Shown piece by piece: positions 37,135-49,656 of a DNA stretch of 64,000 nt. The position numbers and the translations under genes were made by a program. The notes under the pieces were generated by a model. That model was given only the letters and a program-made list of their open reading frames with translations, searched no databases and was not told the DNA's origin. Every line of letters begins with the position of its first letter. The first letter of the stretch is position 1. Source of the DNA: Chamaea fasciata (lineage: Eukaryota > Chordata > Aves > Passeriformes > Sylviidae); contig JARCOQ010000003.1 in NCBI GenBank assembly GCA_029207755.1, forward strand, positions 46,334,144-46,398,143, in the 5' to 3' direction.

Positions 37135-37860
37135 GTAAGATTCTAACAGAAAAGGTTTGTAATTATTTAAAAAGAGGGGGGAAATGCAGTACTTCTTTTC
37201 AGACATTTGTAAAATAGTTTTGTGTACTAAATGTTCTGTATGAAAAAATTCCAAAGTGAGGACGTTTTATGTGCTCCATAGTGTATCTAGATATAAGGAT
37301 TGAAGGTTCCTGCCTGCCTAAGGTGATTCTTACAAAATTTTATTGTCCACTCTAAATTAAGTTAACTCACTGATGGCATTAGTAAGGAAGAGTTATAAAA
37401 GAACTTATTATAATAGCTAATGTACGGAAGTGCATGTAAGTAACAGCAGCAGGGATTTTTTTCTGACTCTCTCCTCAAGCTTACAGCAGTGGTAGTATGT
37501 GAACAGGTTTAGTGGGCCATACTGGACTAAAAGAGGAGGTACTGTAATACTGGGACAGTGGAGACAGTCTGGGTTGGACTTATGCCACAGAAACACTGTC
37601 TATCTTATTTTTTAGCATGTCACCATACATGGTCTATTTGTCATTAAAGGTGGTGTCTAATGGGGCTGAGAAACTTCAAATTCTGTTTCCTCGACACAAA
37701 ACAGCTTGACTCTTACTTGTAGATAACACTATTCAGTTTTTCTGGAAGTCATTAGAAGGAAGGCTGAGTTCTGAAATCTTGGTTTGAAACAAGCAGTGAC
37801 CAAAAGCTCTTGGATTCTCTTTTCTTCCTCCTCAGAAAAAAACTGCTTTTTTTTCTCGTT

Positions 37861-37986
37861 TCCCCCTTTGGTTTTGTTTTGGGGTTTTTTTTATGGGGTG
37901 CTCTTTGTTTCTTTTGGCTTGCTGGATGTTCTGTTGTGGGGTTTAAGGGTGTTTTTTGGTTTTTGGTATTTGTGGGGCTTTTTCTG
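37861..37986 (+). repeat. G/T-rich low-complexity tract
   Basis: About 125 bases composed almost wholly of G and T, with repeated GGGG and TTTT runs. Open reading frames across it are a by-product of the composition. Several smaller tracts of the same type occur in the other introns. Confidence 0.85.
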
Positions 37987-40900
37987 TTAGTGACAAGACA
38001 ATTCACGCATCACTGTACCAAGCAAAATTTGTGAAAATGGTCAGTGATTTGTTTTCAGGGAAAAATCAGGAATGCATAGTTAAATACATAGTACTGATCA
38101 TTAGACTTGCAAATTTAATTTGAGCTTAATCACGTATTTTGTGAGCCATGGGTGGGAAGAGTATGTGTATTAACTTTGGGGCTTCTCTTGCCAGACAACA
38201 TTAAAGAGTTCTTCTAATTGCTTACCTAAATTCTTCTACCTCCATAATATGAACATTTTAAAACTGAGCTTATTAATTAAAATAATATTAAAAAATAATT
38301 CTTCATTGCAGTGTTTTAGGTTCAACATAAAATATATTTTTCTCATGCTATTTTTCTATTCCCGTCACCCAGGTTTCACTAGAAATTGTTTCTAGTATTT
38401 ATTCTGGAAAAGTACTTTTCCCCTATACTTACAGAAAGTTATTCCATGTAAGGAGCATATTTAATCAGTCTTTGGTAATATAATTCATTGCAAGAAATTA
38501 ACTATATAAATGGTTTTCTTATTGGAAATGTAATTAATTAAAATAGGTTTGTGAATACATAGTTATTTTACCTATTAAACAAAAGTATTAAAAGTATTAT
38601 GAGAATGAAGTTTAACAAGGAGCTCTGGAGCACTGCATGATCACTTGAATGGCATTTATTTATGGTCGGGGGCTTTTCTTTATTTTTAACACAAGCCCAG
38701 TGTGTTGTCCAATTGCTGAATTCCATTTACTACTGTTTAGGAGACCCCCATCCCTCTTAATCCATGGTGATCTCTTATGACACTTACATGAACTTCTTCC
38801 ATTCTCTACTATTATTCATCAATGACCTGCAGAACTAACCATCACCTCACTTGCAGAAATTCATCTAAAGTTTTTGCTGTATTATGTCATCATCATTCTG
38901 GTTTATTTTAAAAATCAGAGTGGAGGTTTTTTTTCCTTTTGAGGGACTGTATATGGCTAAAATGTATATATTAAATTACTTCTGTAGTGTCCCAAGCAGT
39001 CAAGCCTATTCCACCTATCAATCAGTGTTTAACTGTATCAGTCTATAAAAACATCTAGCAAGTAGAATGGCCATCATGTTTGTAGGTAAATCCTTTTCTG
39101 CAATCAGATCATTCTTGGTGTTATATGTATATTTTTTAAGTGATGAATATGTTTCTATTAGAGATCTGCCCTCTTTTGTTGTCTACAGTTTTACTTTCTG
39201 AAAAAAGGAAGCACTGGTTGAAATTAGCCTAGTTAGGTGACTTTTTTCTTTTTCTTTCATGAGAGAGCTCTAGATTAAAATCTGATCAGCTCAGTCTTCT
39301 CACACACTTCTTCCCTCTCTCTGGGAAAAGATATTTCTCACATACCACTAATATAATTGAAGATAATTGCCCAGAACACAGCTGTAATATGATGTATTGA
39401 TGTGCTAATTACCTCAGTTATGATAAACATTTAACTAAAAGAATCAGAATAATTTCAAATTAAAGGCACAAGTAATACAGCCTGGATTCTATACTTTCAT
39501 GTCACTTGAATGGGCTTCTTCCTACATATCCTCTCCATTGCCTTATCTTTACAATATTAGATATAATCTGCATGTTTTAGGGCATAATTTTTGAAAGTTT
39601 TTTAAGAGTGGTTTTTTTGAGTCCAAAATATCTAGTTTTTCAAAATTACAGATAAAAAAAAATGACGATGTGGGGGTGTGCTTGCTTTTAGTACAGGAAT
39701 TGTTAAGTGGTGGAGAAATAAGAAAAATTGGCAGCCATTTCAAGTCCTGCTTTTGAAGTGCCAAATAGTAACAATGTCTGCTTAGTCTTCCCAGTATGAA
39801 CAGAGAAAGTTTTGTTAGGCTTTACTTCTTTAGAGAAAGAAGAGAAAAATTGAGTGCCCTAATTTAGAAACTCCAGCTTCAAACCTGATTTTTAAATTTG
39901 ACAGCCGTACTTCGTGCAAGAGCCAATTTCTGGTCTGTTTGTGCCCCTGATCTTTTGTACTATCCTCGCAATTTTCCTTACATTTTAACTTGTTTTTCAG
40001 AGTAGCGTGACTTTATTTATGTGGTAGGTAGAAATTGATTCTTAGCAAAAAGATGAAGAAAAAGAAATGGATGCCTTAATTGTAAAATGAGTACATGTAA
40101 ACTGGGCTTTGGTTAGTAGTGGGAAACCTGAACTTGTTTGAAAGCCAGTTAAAAGCATTGTATTATGCACATATTATAAAATTATTTAAAATTTCTATTT
40201 TTCATCATTTGTGATGAGGATCTGTTCCGTGGACCACACAATTAAAAAAAAAAAAAGCCCTTACTACATTTATTTAATTGTCAGCATCCAGATATAATGA
40301 ATACTTCATGCCACTTCATGCCTGGCCCTTGTAATCCCACCTGAGAAGAGGAGGTTTTGCCAGACTATTGCAGTCTCTAACAGTTTGGTTATAAGACAGT
40401 TTACACTGACTGCTTAAACTATATTTACGTCAGAAAAGCTTGTCGTGAAAAAATTCTTATGCTCATAATGTTTCTGTTTTAGTTTGGTTTGGTTCACCAC
40501 ATTTTACCCAACAAATAAATCCTCAATCAAAATTATATGCCATTTTGGAATTCCAATTACTTCTGCTGATACTAAAAGCCAGACAAAATTTTGGCAATTC
40601 TGAGGTGCTGAAGACAGGTGTCTACTGCATAATCTATTGATGCACTTTCCAGCATATCATAGGGAAAAAATGCTAATCTTAAAAACTAAATTACAAGCCA
40701 GGTTTTGCCATGTTGAAGATACTTTCTGCTTTATAAAACAGACTTATGGCATGTATCTTTAGAATATCCCTAACCACCCCTCTTTACTGGTAGCTCCTCT
40801 CTCAGGAGGGACCTTTCTTCTTATGACAGTTTTTGACTATGACTTATTATAATTCCTTAAGGTAATATCTTAGTGATACTGGAAATGTTCTAATTTTGAC

Positions 40901-41864
40901 ACTTAGTAATACAAGAAAAACGGTTCTGAAATCCTTTAAGATAGGTACATAATCAGTCTGTTTAGAAAGTATAAAACACTGGTGGGACTGGAATTTACTT
41001 TTCATTATTATAAAATGTCACCACTAGAATTTGTATCAGAAACATGCATGCTGCCCAAAACTCCCCCTTAAAAGAAATTGGAGAGATTATTCCTTACAGG
41101 TGAAGGTAAAATAAAAAAAGGTAGACAAAAGATTAGTCTGAAATGGTGAAATACAAAAAAAAATATATTTAAAAAGGGGAGATTTTATAAACCTCCTTTA
41201 GACTGTTATGACACTTGTAGTCTGGTATAAAGCCTGTTTTATTTTGGTACTACATGGTTTTTATCAGTATATAGACCAACTATAGACAAGACTAGTGAAC
41301 CACTGGCTTCAACAGGAACCAGAGGAAAATTGTGAACTCTTCCTCTATTGGCTCACAAACAGTTCTGTGACCATGGCACTTTTAACCCTGCCTGATTTTG
41401 CATGTTCGTTCTTGAAATATTTATTAAGAGTAAAACTGTGAAGAAGTGCCATTCCCCTTCCATACTTTTGCTATTTGACAGGTTACTTTTTGTAGGGGGG
41501 AGGAGAAGGCTTGAGGAAGCAATGAACAGTTACTCTAAAATAATTATTTTCCTGCAAAGATATGACTGTTAGAGTTTTCGTTTTCAGGAGGGAAAATAAG
41601 TTATATTCTTGGGTAAAAAGAAAAAGCCAACCCAAAAAATGTATGACATATTCAAAAGGATCTACTATATACAGTTGTCTCATTGAGGAAATAAAGGATT
41701 GTGACAGAAGAAAATATTTTTGGATGTTTCCATATGAATCAAATGATAATGAATAGGATTGTATATCTTCTTTTAAGAGCTGTACCAATGTAAACTTTCT
41801 GCAAAATCATGCCAGCATACCCAAATTTCAGAAAACAAAAAGTTCAAAAACTTCAGAGGTATGT

Positions 41865-41904
41865 ATCTGGGGTTTTTTTTATCTTGCAAGATAAAAACCC
41901 AGAT
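41865..41904. repeat. 40-bp inverted repeat (18-bp arms, four-base bulge)
   Basis: The left arm (41865-41886) begins ATCTGGGG, continues with T8 and ends ATCTTG; the right arm (41887-41904) is CAAGATAAAAACCCAGAT. All 18 bases of the right arm pair with the left arm, which has four extra bases (one G and three T). There is essentially no loop. It could form a stable hairpin in RNA or a cruciform in DNA. Confidence 0.9.
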
Positions 41905-42662
41905 TTGTAATATATGACATGGAGGAACTTTCATTCTAATCGTAGGTCCAAAGTTGGAATTGGAGTACCCTAACTTTAAGACAATAAATTTTAGGAAGCA
42001 TATGTAGATAGATAGTGTTTTCTGGTTAGCATTCAGAGTAAATTATGTTTTGTCAGAAGAAAGGAAACAAAGTTTGTAGGAAACCAGGTGATACAACCTG
42101 GCAGAAGGCTTTACTGCCAGGATCATAGGAACTGCTGAAAAGCAGAGCATTTTGCCCAGGCAGCAAAGGGGAATTTAACTTTACAGAACTCAAGGACAAT
42201 TTAAGTGCAAATCAAGTCTTTTGCGTTTGTGTTCACGAAACATCATTTTTATGCAGAAGTTTCATTGATGGAATTCTTGGATTCTTAATATCAGAAGTTA
42301 TGTTTCAGTTCAAACATGTTCCCATTTTTGGGTTTATTTTTTTGTTTCTTTTCAGAGAGCCTTGAAAGCATAAATAGATGTTTTATTTCCTAAAACTAGC
42401 AGGTAAATTAACGAAATTTTAAGAAATATGAAGTCAGATTCCCTGAGTTGAGACGTTATAGCTTAAGTAGAGACTGTCCATTCCAGTCTCTGCTGGTACA
42501 TGGCTAGTAGCCGCTTTGTAGTTAAATACTGTCATCTGATACTGTTGGTGTTTCTTAGGCCATGAAAGAAGGATGAGAAGACAAATAGAAATATTAGAAA
42601 CGAGGGAAGAAGCACTTATTTAGAGAGTCTGAAGGACACCCTAAAGAGGTCTGCCTATGCAG

Positions 42663-42676
42663 CCACTAGATGGCAG
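42663..42676 (+). promoter_or_regulatory. CTCF-like motif CCACTAGATGGCAG
   Basis: The 14 bases match the CTCF core closely (CCAC-T-AG-A-TGGC pattern). It is followed within 80 bases by a CpG-bearing patch around 42694-42750, unusual for this AT-rich intron. Occupancy cannot be judged from sequence. Confidence 0.45.
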
Positions 42677-42751
42677 TTAAGTATTTTTGAATGGACCGCA
42701 AGGCACTTGCAAGTCATTCCCGGGCGGTCCTACAGACACCGTGCAGCGGGA

Positions 42752-42796
42752 TTTTTTTTTTTCCTTTTTTTTTTTTTTTCTTTTTTTTTTTTTTTT
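42752..42796. repeat. T-rich tract with three T runs
   Basis: About 45 bases of T broken only by short C interruptions, immediately right of a CpG-bearing patch. It might be a remnant poly(A) tail of a minus-strand retrocopy, but I recognise no such sequence to its right. Confidence 0.85.
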
Positions 42797-44980
42797 GGTC
42801 AAAGCAGTGGCTTTCTGCTAATTAATAAGTTAGCCGTTAGAATGTACATACATTTACTCTGCTTAATCTAACCAAAATTTAGCAATCTGAGCATCTCTCA
42901 AAGCAGATCCTCCAACGTCCCAACCCCTCGAAACACTAAATATTTAGAAAGCAGTGTTCTGTCACTGTTGAGTTGTTTTGTTTGGTTGGGTTTTTTTTAA
43001 CCTGTGAAAGGAAAACATTTGGTTTGGTCTACCGGCTTTCTGGATGACCGCCTTTGAAGTAATAACTAAAAATTACCAATGAATTACCATCATTTAAATA
43101 AAGAGGTCAATATTCTTTTGAAGGTGAAATTTGTTTCTAGAACCACAATAGTGAACCCATTTTCTATTTCGTTCTGATGAGGCAGAAGTTTAAAAAATAA
43201 AAGGGAAAAAATTGCATTGGACATAATCGGCCTATGTATAGAATATAAATCACAGACTACAACATATTTAAATGAAAATACAGGAGTATAGAATGTCATG
43301 CCTGTGTGGTAGAAAAATGTAAGCAGTTAATTCTCAGAACAAACATTAGTGTTTTGTATTATATCCAGACTTCACAATACTTGGATTGACTTCTGTTAAT
43401 TTGCTTGAAGGCAGTGTTTGCCTCTTTAAAAGAAACAATACATTTTATTATTTTCAGTGGAGTTAGAATAACACATTTTTGCATTCTTCCTCCTAGTCAT
43501 GGTGAGACTAAAATTTGTTTTTTCTAATCTGTGTTCTTAATGTTAATGTCAAGATGAAGTTTACTTTTGTGCTCATTTTAGTTTCAAAGGTTCTTTATTC
43601 TGTTTTTCCACTTTCTTTGAGACAGCCATATATCATTGATCTGAAACATAAAAATCATAGCATGGTTCAGGGCTGAGTGGACATTAGGATGTCATGATAT
43701 ACAAACCCTTTTCCCTCCTAACTAACGCCCTCCTCCAAGCAAGGTTAGCTTAGATGTTTGGTGGTTTTTCTCAGGACTTTGCTCATCTCTGAGTATGGGT
43801 ATGAGATAATGGCAATATGTATTTCCTTTGCCTAGTCAGTGGTAAGTCTTGCTCTGTTTCTGATGCGTTGTTTTGATAACATCTAAAAGAGATGAAAATG
43901 TGTGCTCTAAAACCCTGTATTTCCTGTGAGTTACTCCTAATTCAAGTCCTTTCGGGCATTGATTAAAATTCTCAAGAAACTGTGGGTAAAGTTCTTGTGA
44001 TTAATCTTATTTCACAGCTTCTTCACCACAGACTTTTATGAGAATGTATATTAATATTAATAATAACAACAACAATAGTAATAATACATAATTTGCACCC
44101 TTTAATCATAATGGGCATTCTCCTTTTTCTATTCTGACTATGCTTTATACTTCAACAGAGAGGGGGTTTTGTCATTTTAGGTAAAAATTCTTGTAAATGT
44201 AGCACCAGCCTTAGGGTTTGGGCAATAACTCATGGCAGGAAAAGGAGAATGACAGTAAAACTGAGAAAATAATTTATTTTAACAAGAATTGTTTGGCAAT
44301 ACTGTAAATCCTTGGCTATGTGAGAGACTTTCACTTCTTGAAAAAGGAGAACTATGGGATAGGGACTGTATAGGAAGAATTATCACTTTTCTGTCTGTTT
44401 CACTCTAAGCATTAATATGTTTCTTCTCTCGCCTTTTACAGTGAGTTTCTCATAAAATAATAGCAGAGTACTGTAACTTCCCTTAGGGAGCAATGAATGG
44501 AAATGCATGATAGCTATATACTTTTTGAAAATTCTTTTTCATTTTTTCACTCCTCCTCTGACTGCTCACTTCTTTCGCTCATGAGAATAGATAAATTGAG
44601 GTAATTCTCATGCCATCTATGCATTCCTGGCTAGAGCAAAATTTATGAGCTGTATTCATTAATTGTTAAAATACAATTTCTTTTAAAATTCTCTAAATCC
44701 AAAATCTTATTTCAGATGAAAATCTGTAAACTCCTTTTATATAAAAATATGATTTGTACTTTAAGCTTCATTATTTGCATATGAAATTTCTCTCATCTTT
44801 TGGAGGTCAGTGAAAACAGAGATTTTATTTGTTCAATGGTAACATCCTATACTTGGATTATGTAAAATATTTTTGGTACTGTAGTATGTAATTTTCCAGC
44901 TTTTTTAAAAAAGAATTCCACAGAAATTGAAGAGAACAGAGGAAGAAATTACATGAAATACAGGAAAACAGTTTGAAAAA

Positions 44981-45020
44981 GTGTATGTGTGTAAGTGTGT
45001 GTGTATGTTTGTGTGTGTAC
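44981..45020. repeat. TG-rich microsatellite
   Basis: An imperfect run of TG units interrupted by TA and TT. It is simple sequence, and the open frames crossing it are not taken as coding. Confidence 0.85.
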
Positions 45021-47020
45021 ATATCAATATGTGAAAAGAAAACTTCTTGTGGCATTCCTAGCAGGAAATATCATTTGGCAAGTGGACTTAAATTATTTGA
45101 GAGACCTCCTCCACTCAAAAGTGAGAACTGGTTCAAGTTCTTCTTATATTTCTCTTGGCAATAAATATAAGGTGCTACCTTTTGGTGGTGTAGATCCTGA
45201 GATTTTCCACCGGACCCTCTATGTAGAAGGGAGATAAGAAATGCATTTCTTAGTAAAAATAAATATTCATTGAACTTTGAAATACCCTAAATAATTTTTA
45301 AAAAATTATATACTGCCAAACCTGAATGAGAACTTAAAAGTAAGGCTGAGAATAATTTCTACTCTTTAGATACAAGACAGAATAACCACTTTATCTTCTA
45401 CATATATTTAGATCAAAAGTTATCATTATATGTTCCATCTTAAGTTGGTATAAATAAAAGCAGTAAAATCACTTTTTTCCTTTTCTCTATTTCGAATAAC
45501 TCTTTTTCTTTGTATTTATTCTTTAGAGAACAAGCCCAAAACTCTTCATAAAAACTAACTCTTCTATTCCAGAATGTATAATTATTCTTTTTTATTATTC
45601 AACTTTTTCTAAATATACAAATTGGGTTTTTTTCTAATGTCCATGATACCAGAAAGATTTTAGTTAACTTCTCAATACCTAAAGCTTATTTTTGATGATT
45701 ACTTGATTTTGATTGACATTTTTTAAGGTTCACTCAGTGATACGACTATGTTTTTAATATAGCTTTCACACTTTTAAAAAGTTAAAGAAGATGAGAAACT
45801 TTCAGGCCCCTGCCCTTCAGCATGTTTATGAATACATTTGTGAAGGCTCTCATTCTATTTCTCCAGACATTTTCTGTTGTGAGTAGTAGGCTCATGTTTC
45901 AGCATATCTACAAAGATTTATTCTTACTGTGGATATTTTTTGTTGCTTATTCCCTGTTGGAAGCCTAAGACAAAAGCAATATGTGAGCCTCCCATTTTGT
46001 GGTCTGGCTGAACCCTTGGATGAAAAGGGCAAGTACTGTGTAGAAGTATCGTACTCTGGACAGTTGCTTATCAGGATGTGGCAAAGTTTGTCTAGAAAAT
46101 CATTACCTTTCTTGATCTGCCCTACTAGAGACTAGAAGCGTTCTAAGTCCTTCAAATTTAAACCATTAATGTTCATATTTTGGCTCATAGACTCCATATT
46201 GTTATTTCTAGCATAAAAGCTTACAATTGTTCCATATAAAGAGCACAAAAAAATAATAACAGAATTAGTTTGCACAATGACTGCTTTCCAGGTTGCTGGT
46301 TGGTTTCAAGTGGAATTGAAAATCAGGGAAAGGTCTGGTGTAAAGAAGTTTAACACCTTTCTCTAATATGCAGTAATGTTGAAGGTATGCCAGATTTTAT
46401 GTTTTAACCGAATGAGATGAATTGTTGCCTTGGCCTGGATACACAGGAAAACTAACCAAATACTTTAGTATCATAGTAGAAATACTTTAGAACAAACACA
46501 GGTGACAGAAGAAAAGAAGCAATTCATCATGTGTTAGGCATTTCAGTAAACAATCTAGTATTGAGGAGAAATAAATCCAGACAGTTTTTACCCCAACTTT
46601 CAAGGAAATCTGTGACTTTTAAGGTACCTGTTGCTTATTGACTGCTGATATAAGTGGCTAGGTTCTAGTTATCTTTTCATCTGCACTAGCAGTCTCTTTG
46701 CAATTCACAGCACAATAAATAAAAGATATCAGAAACACGTAACATAAGGTTATATTGAAATTAATAAAGTTCAACTTTTCTTTCAATACCCAGTCTCATT
46801 TACATACTTGTTTTACACTGGATAAGTGATAGAACAGTTAAATGAATTTCTGAGCTAAATTAAGTTATGTGGCTAGGTAAACCCTTTTTGAAGTCTTATT
46901 TATTGCTGCATTGTTTTATGCCTCTCTAATAATGAAATTTCATCTAAGCCAGGATAGAAACCTTCAAGATTTGAGAGGGACTTTCTGGTTGGCTTTTCAG
47001 CCTGGATAGTCAGGACATTG

Positions 47021-47176
47021 CTCATTGCACATGGAATATGCACAGCCTGTTTGAGAATGCTGGAGACTGTTCTATTGCCTGTATAGCCTCTATACACACA
47101 TCTCAGTGTATTTTTTTCCTGCTCACTCCTTCATACTCAAGCCACCAGGATAATAAAGCAAGAGTTAAGCTTCCAC
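47021..47176 (+). repeat. Duplicated sequence pair, copy C
   Basis: This segment aligns with 49498-49635 in the same orientation. Shared landmarks are CTCATTGCACATGGAA, ACAGCCTGTTTGAGAA, CCTGCTCACTC, GCCACCAGGATAA and GTTAAGCTTCCAC. It contains AATAAA at 47152-47157. The TGCA...TCCA ends would suit a long terminal repeat, but no target-site duplication was found and the family is not recognised. Confidence 0.85.
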
Positions 47177-47708
47177 ATGTGCTATTTGTGAAGGTTTAAA
47201 GTAATATTATGTAATACTGCAGTAATTAAACTTGACTCCTGTGAATTTCCTAGGGTGGACAGTGATTCTGTGAGATTTTATCTTGTCTTGTCTGTAGTCT
47301 ATGAAAATTCTCTTGAGGTTTATATTGTAGTAAAACTTGGGGATAACCTAGGGTTCTTTTCCAACTAAGAGTTACACCTTAAAGGGAAAACATTTTCAAT
47401 CTTTGATGTATCTCAAATTGATTATTTATTAAAATAGGTACTGTAAAGAATGAGATCTTATCCTCTGAAATATGCTTAGCTCAGGGATAAGGAATTCAAA
47501 CTGTTCAGGAACAGAAACGTCAAGAAGCTAAGCTCTTTTTTCCTCTGTCTTCCAGTTTTCCAAGTCAGCATTTGCAATGTGTGCATCTTTCTTCAAAGGT
47601 GTATGCTTCCTGTTGATTCTGTGTTTGTTTATTTGAACTATTTTAATTTCAATAATTATTGATCTCAGCATGTAATGGTTTTGGGGGGTTTTTTGTTGGT
47701 TTTTTTTT

Positions 47709-47734
47709 TTGGTTGGTTGGTTGGTTGGTTGGGG
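47709..47734. repeat. (TTGG)n microsatellite
   Basis: About six TTGG units lie within a larger G/T-rich stretch (47676-47741) that includes a G6 run and several T runs. Confidence 0.9.
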
Positions 47735-48503
47735 TTTTTTGTCACACATGATACGTTATTACAAAACCACTAGATTGATTAGACATGTCCCAGCTCTTTA
47801 GGACAGGAAGAGCTACCTAGTCCGTTGCCAGCACAGTGCAGACTGGTGTAATCCATCTGTTGCAGTGTGTCACAGAGTTGGAGAGTAGCTCACACTCACC
47901 AAGTAGGTTTTGTGACTTCGGGAAGGGCAGTGCACAACACAGTTTTTGTTTCAGGGCTTGCTTGTTCACTGCTATGCTGAGGAGCTCTGCATCGTGTCCT
48001 TGCAGTTGTAGGAAGAAGAATGGACTATTGTGAAAATGTGTACCCCTTGTTCCCACAGGTGCAATTTCAGAATAGTAAAAGCTTCTCTCAAAAATATCTA
48101 ATCAGGTAGTCTGAAGAACAAACTAGTATCCAGTACTAATTCTACTCCTTCAGCAATTCTCCCTGATGCTATGGGCAAGTTTGCCAACTTTTGACTCAGC
48201 TTCTACTGCTGTAAAAATAAAACGCTGCAATGGGCCTTAAGATTAAGTGAAATGTGAGAATTAATTAGATGGATTCTATTTTGTTTGAATGCAAATCAAG
48301 TTTCCACCAGTATTTCTCATTTGCCAATTACTGTAGCACTAAAAATGCCTGTTAAATATTGTGTCTCCTTTTCTTAAGGTTGATCTGCAGTTTCAAGAAG
48401 TAGCTTTGAAAATGAGACAGCTTTAAAGAGAGAAACCTGAATAGAGATCACATTTCTCTGACTGAATTAAATTCTTACTGTGGCTCTACTTTGTGCCATT
48501 CGG

Positions 48504-48515
48504 TGAGCGTGCGCG
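48504..48515. promoter_or_regulatory. NRF1-like CpG motif
   Basis: TGAGCGTGCGCG, on the reverse strand CGCGCACGCTCA, matches the NRF1 palindrome at 11 of 12 positions. It stands alone in an intron with no CpG island, so promoter function is doubtful. Confidence 0.2.
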
Positions 48516-49497
48516 TTCAAAAATGTTTCACTTCGCGTAGAAAAGAGGCATTTATTAACAGAGCAGTTTGGAAAGAGCATCCTTCCCAGTTCCTGTGCAC
48601 TGCTAGTACCATCAAGTGCTCCCAGGCACACTTACTAGAAGACCTGAGGGGCCTTATTTTGCCATCTTAATCCTGTTTAACTGTATGATTCTATTTCCTG
48701 TATATTCCTGCAACTAGGTAGTGGCATAGACTCTGATTGATGAATTGTGATGTTAAGAAACTAAAAAGTCAAGTTTTTTGGGGAAAAAAAAAAAATCAAA
48801 GCAAATATAATCCTATCATCTAAATATAAATTCCATCCAGAGAGGAAATTTGATGACACTAAGTGACAAATTGCTGAAAATTATCAAATTGCTGATGCAA
48901 CTTTTTTACTTGTAAGAGTATAAGTTATTAACTTCTAAAACTAAACTCTAATATGTCTTTATTTTTCAAATATGCCAAAATTACCAATAAGAACTGTCAT
49001 TATGTTTATTTTTTTAAAAAGATACATTATGGCTGTTCATAAAGCATGTAAATGAATGAAATCTGAGATGGAAAGATATAGACAAAATATTAGACAGACA
49101 CACATACATGTATGTCTATATATACATACAGACTAGGGCTAACTTTTACAGATGTGGGTTTTTTTCTGTCTGGAAATTTAGTTATAGAAGAGTCTATAGT
49201 TTTCGGTCACTTATCTGAGAAACTAGGCTGTCAACTCTGTGGCAGGAGGTAGCTGCAATCTGATCTTTTACATGTTTGAAGATCCTGGACATATTCTGTC
49301 TATATAGATCAGCTTTATGCTGGACATCTGAAATGCACATGTGGAAAACATGACAAGATTGGAATGAATTGTATGTAATGTACATGTGCAGATCCAAGTG
49401 TACAACCTTTAGCCAGTAAAGCAAATATTTCCAGATCCGTGTACAAACAATCCTATCAGTGCAACCCAAAGAGATCAGTCTCAGATTGAGCATCCAA

Positions 49498-49635
49498 CTC
49501 ATTGCACATGGAACATGTACAGCCTGTTTGAGAAATGCTGGGCACTGTTCTATAGCCACACACCTCTAAAATGTTTTTTCCTGCTCACTCTTTCATACTC
49601 TAGCCACCAGGATAAAGCAAGGGTTAAGCTTCCAC
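49498..49635 (+). repeat. Duplicated sequence pair, copy D
   Basis: This is the second copy of the segment at 47021-47176, about 2.5 kb to the right, shorter by small internal deletions. It is followed directly by a CTTT microsatellite (49636-49656). A 121-codon minus-strand frame at 49194-49559 overlaps it; the shared LKQAVH-PCAMS translation in copies C and D comes from the DNA duplication and is not evidence of coding. Confidence 0.85.
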
Positions 49636-49656
49636 CTTTCTTTCTTTCTTTCTTTA
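49636..49656. repeat. (CTTT)5 microsatellite
   Basis: Five perfect CTTT units directly adjoin the end of duplicated copy D, as is common at the tail of old retroelement fragments. Confidence 0.9.

Noticed and set aside
44995..45237. 80-codon + strand frame over the TG microsatellite
   Set aside because: It starts in simple sequence, does not match FMN2, and has no splice phase that would fit between exons 4 and 5.
49194..49559. 121-codon minus-strand frame sharing LKQAVH-PCAMS with a frame at 46900-47097
   Set aside because: The similarity is explained by the duplicated DNA copies C and D. The frames differ outside that segment.
47021..49635. Intact LTR retrotransposon between copies C and D
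   Set aside because: No coding remnants, primer-binding site or target-site duplication are visible, so only the repeat pair is reported.
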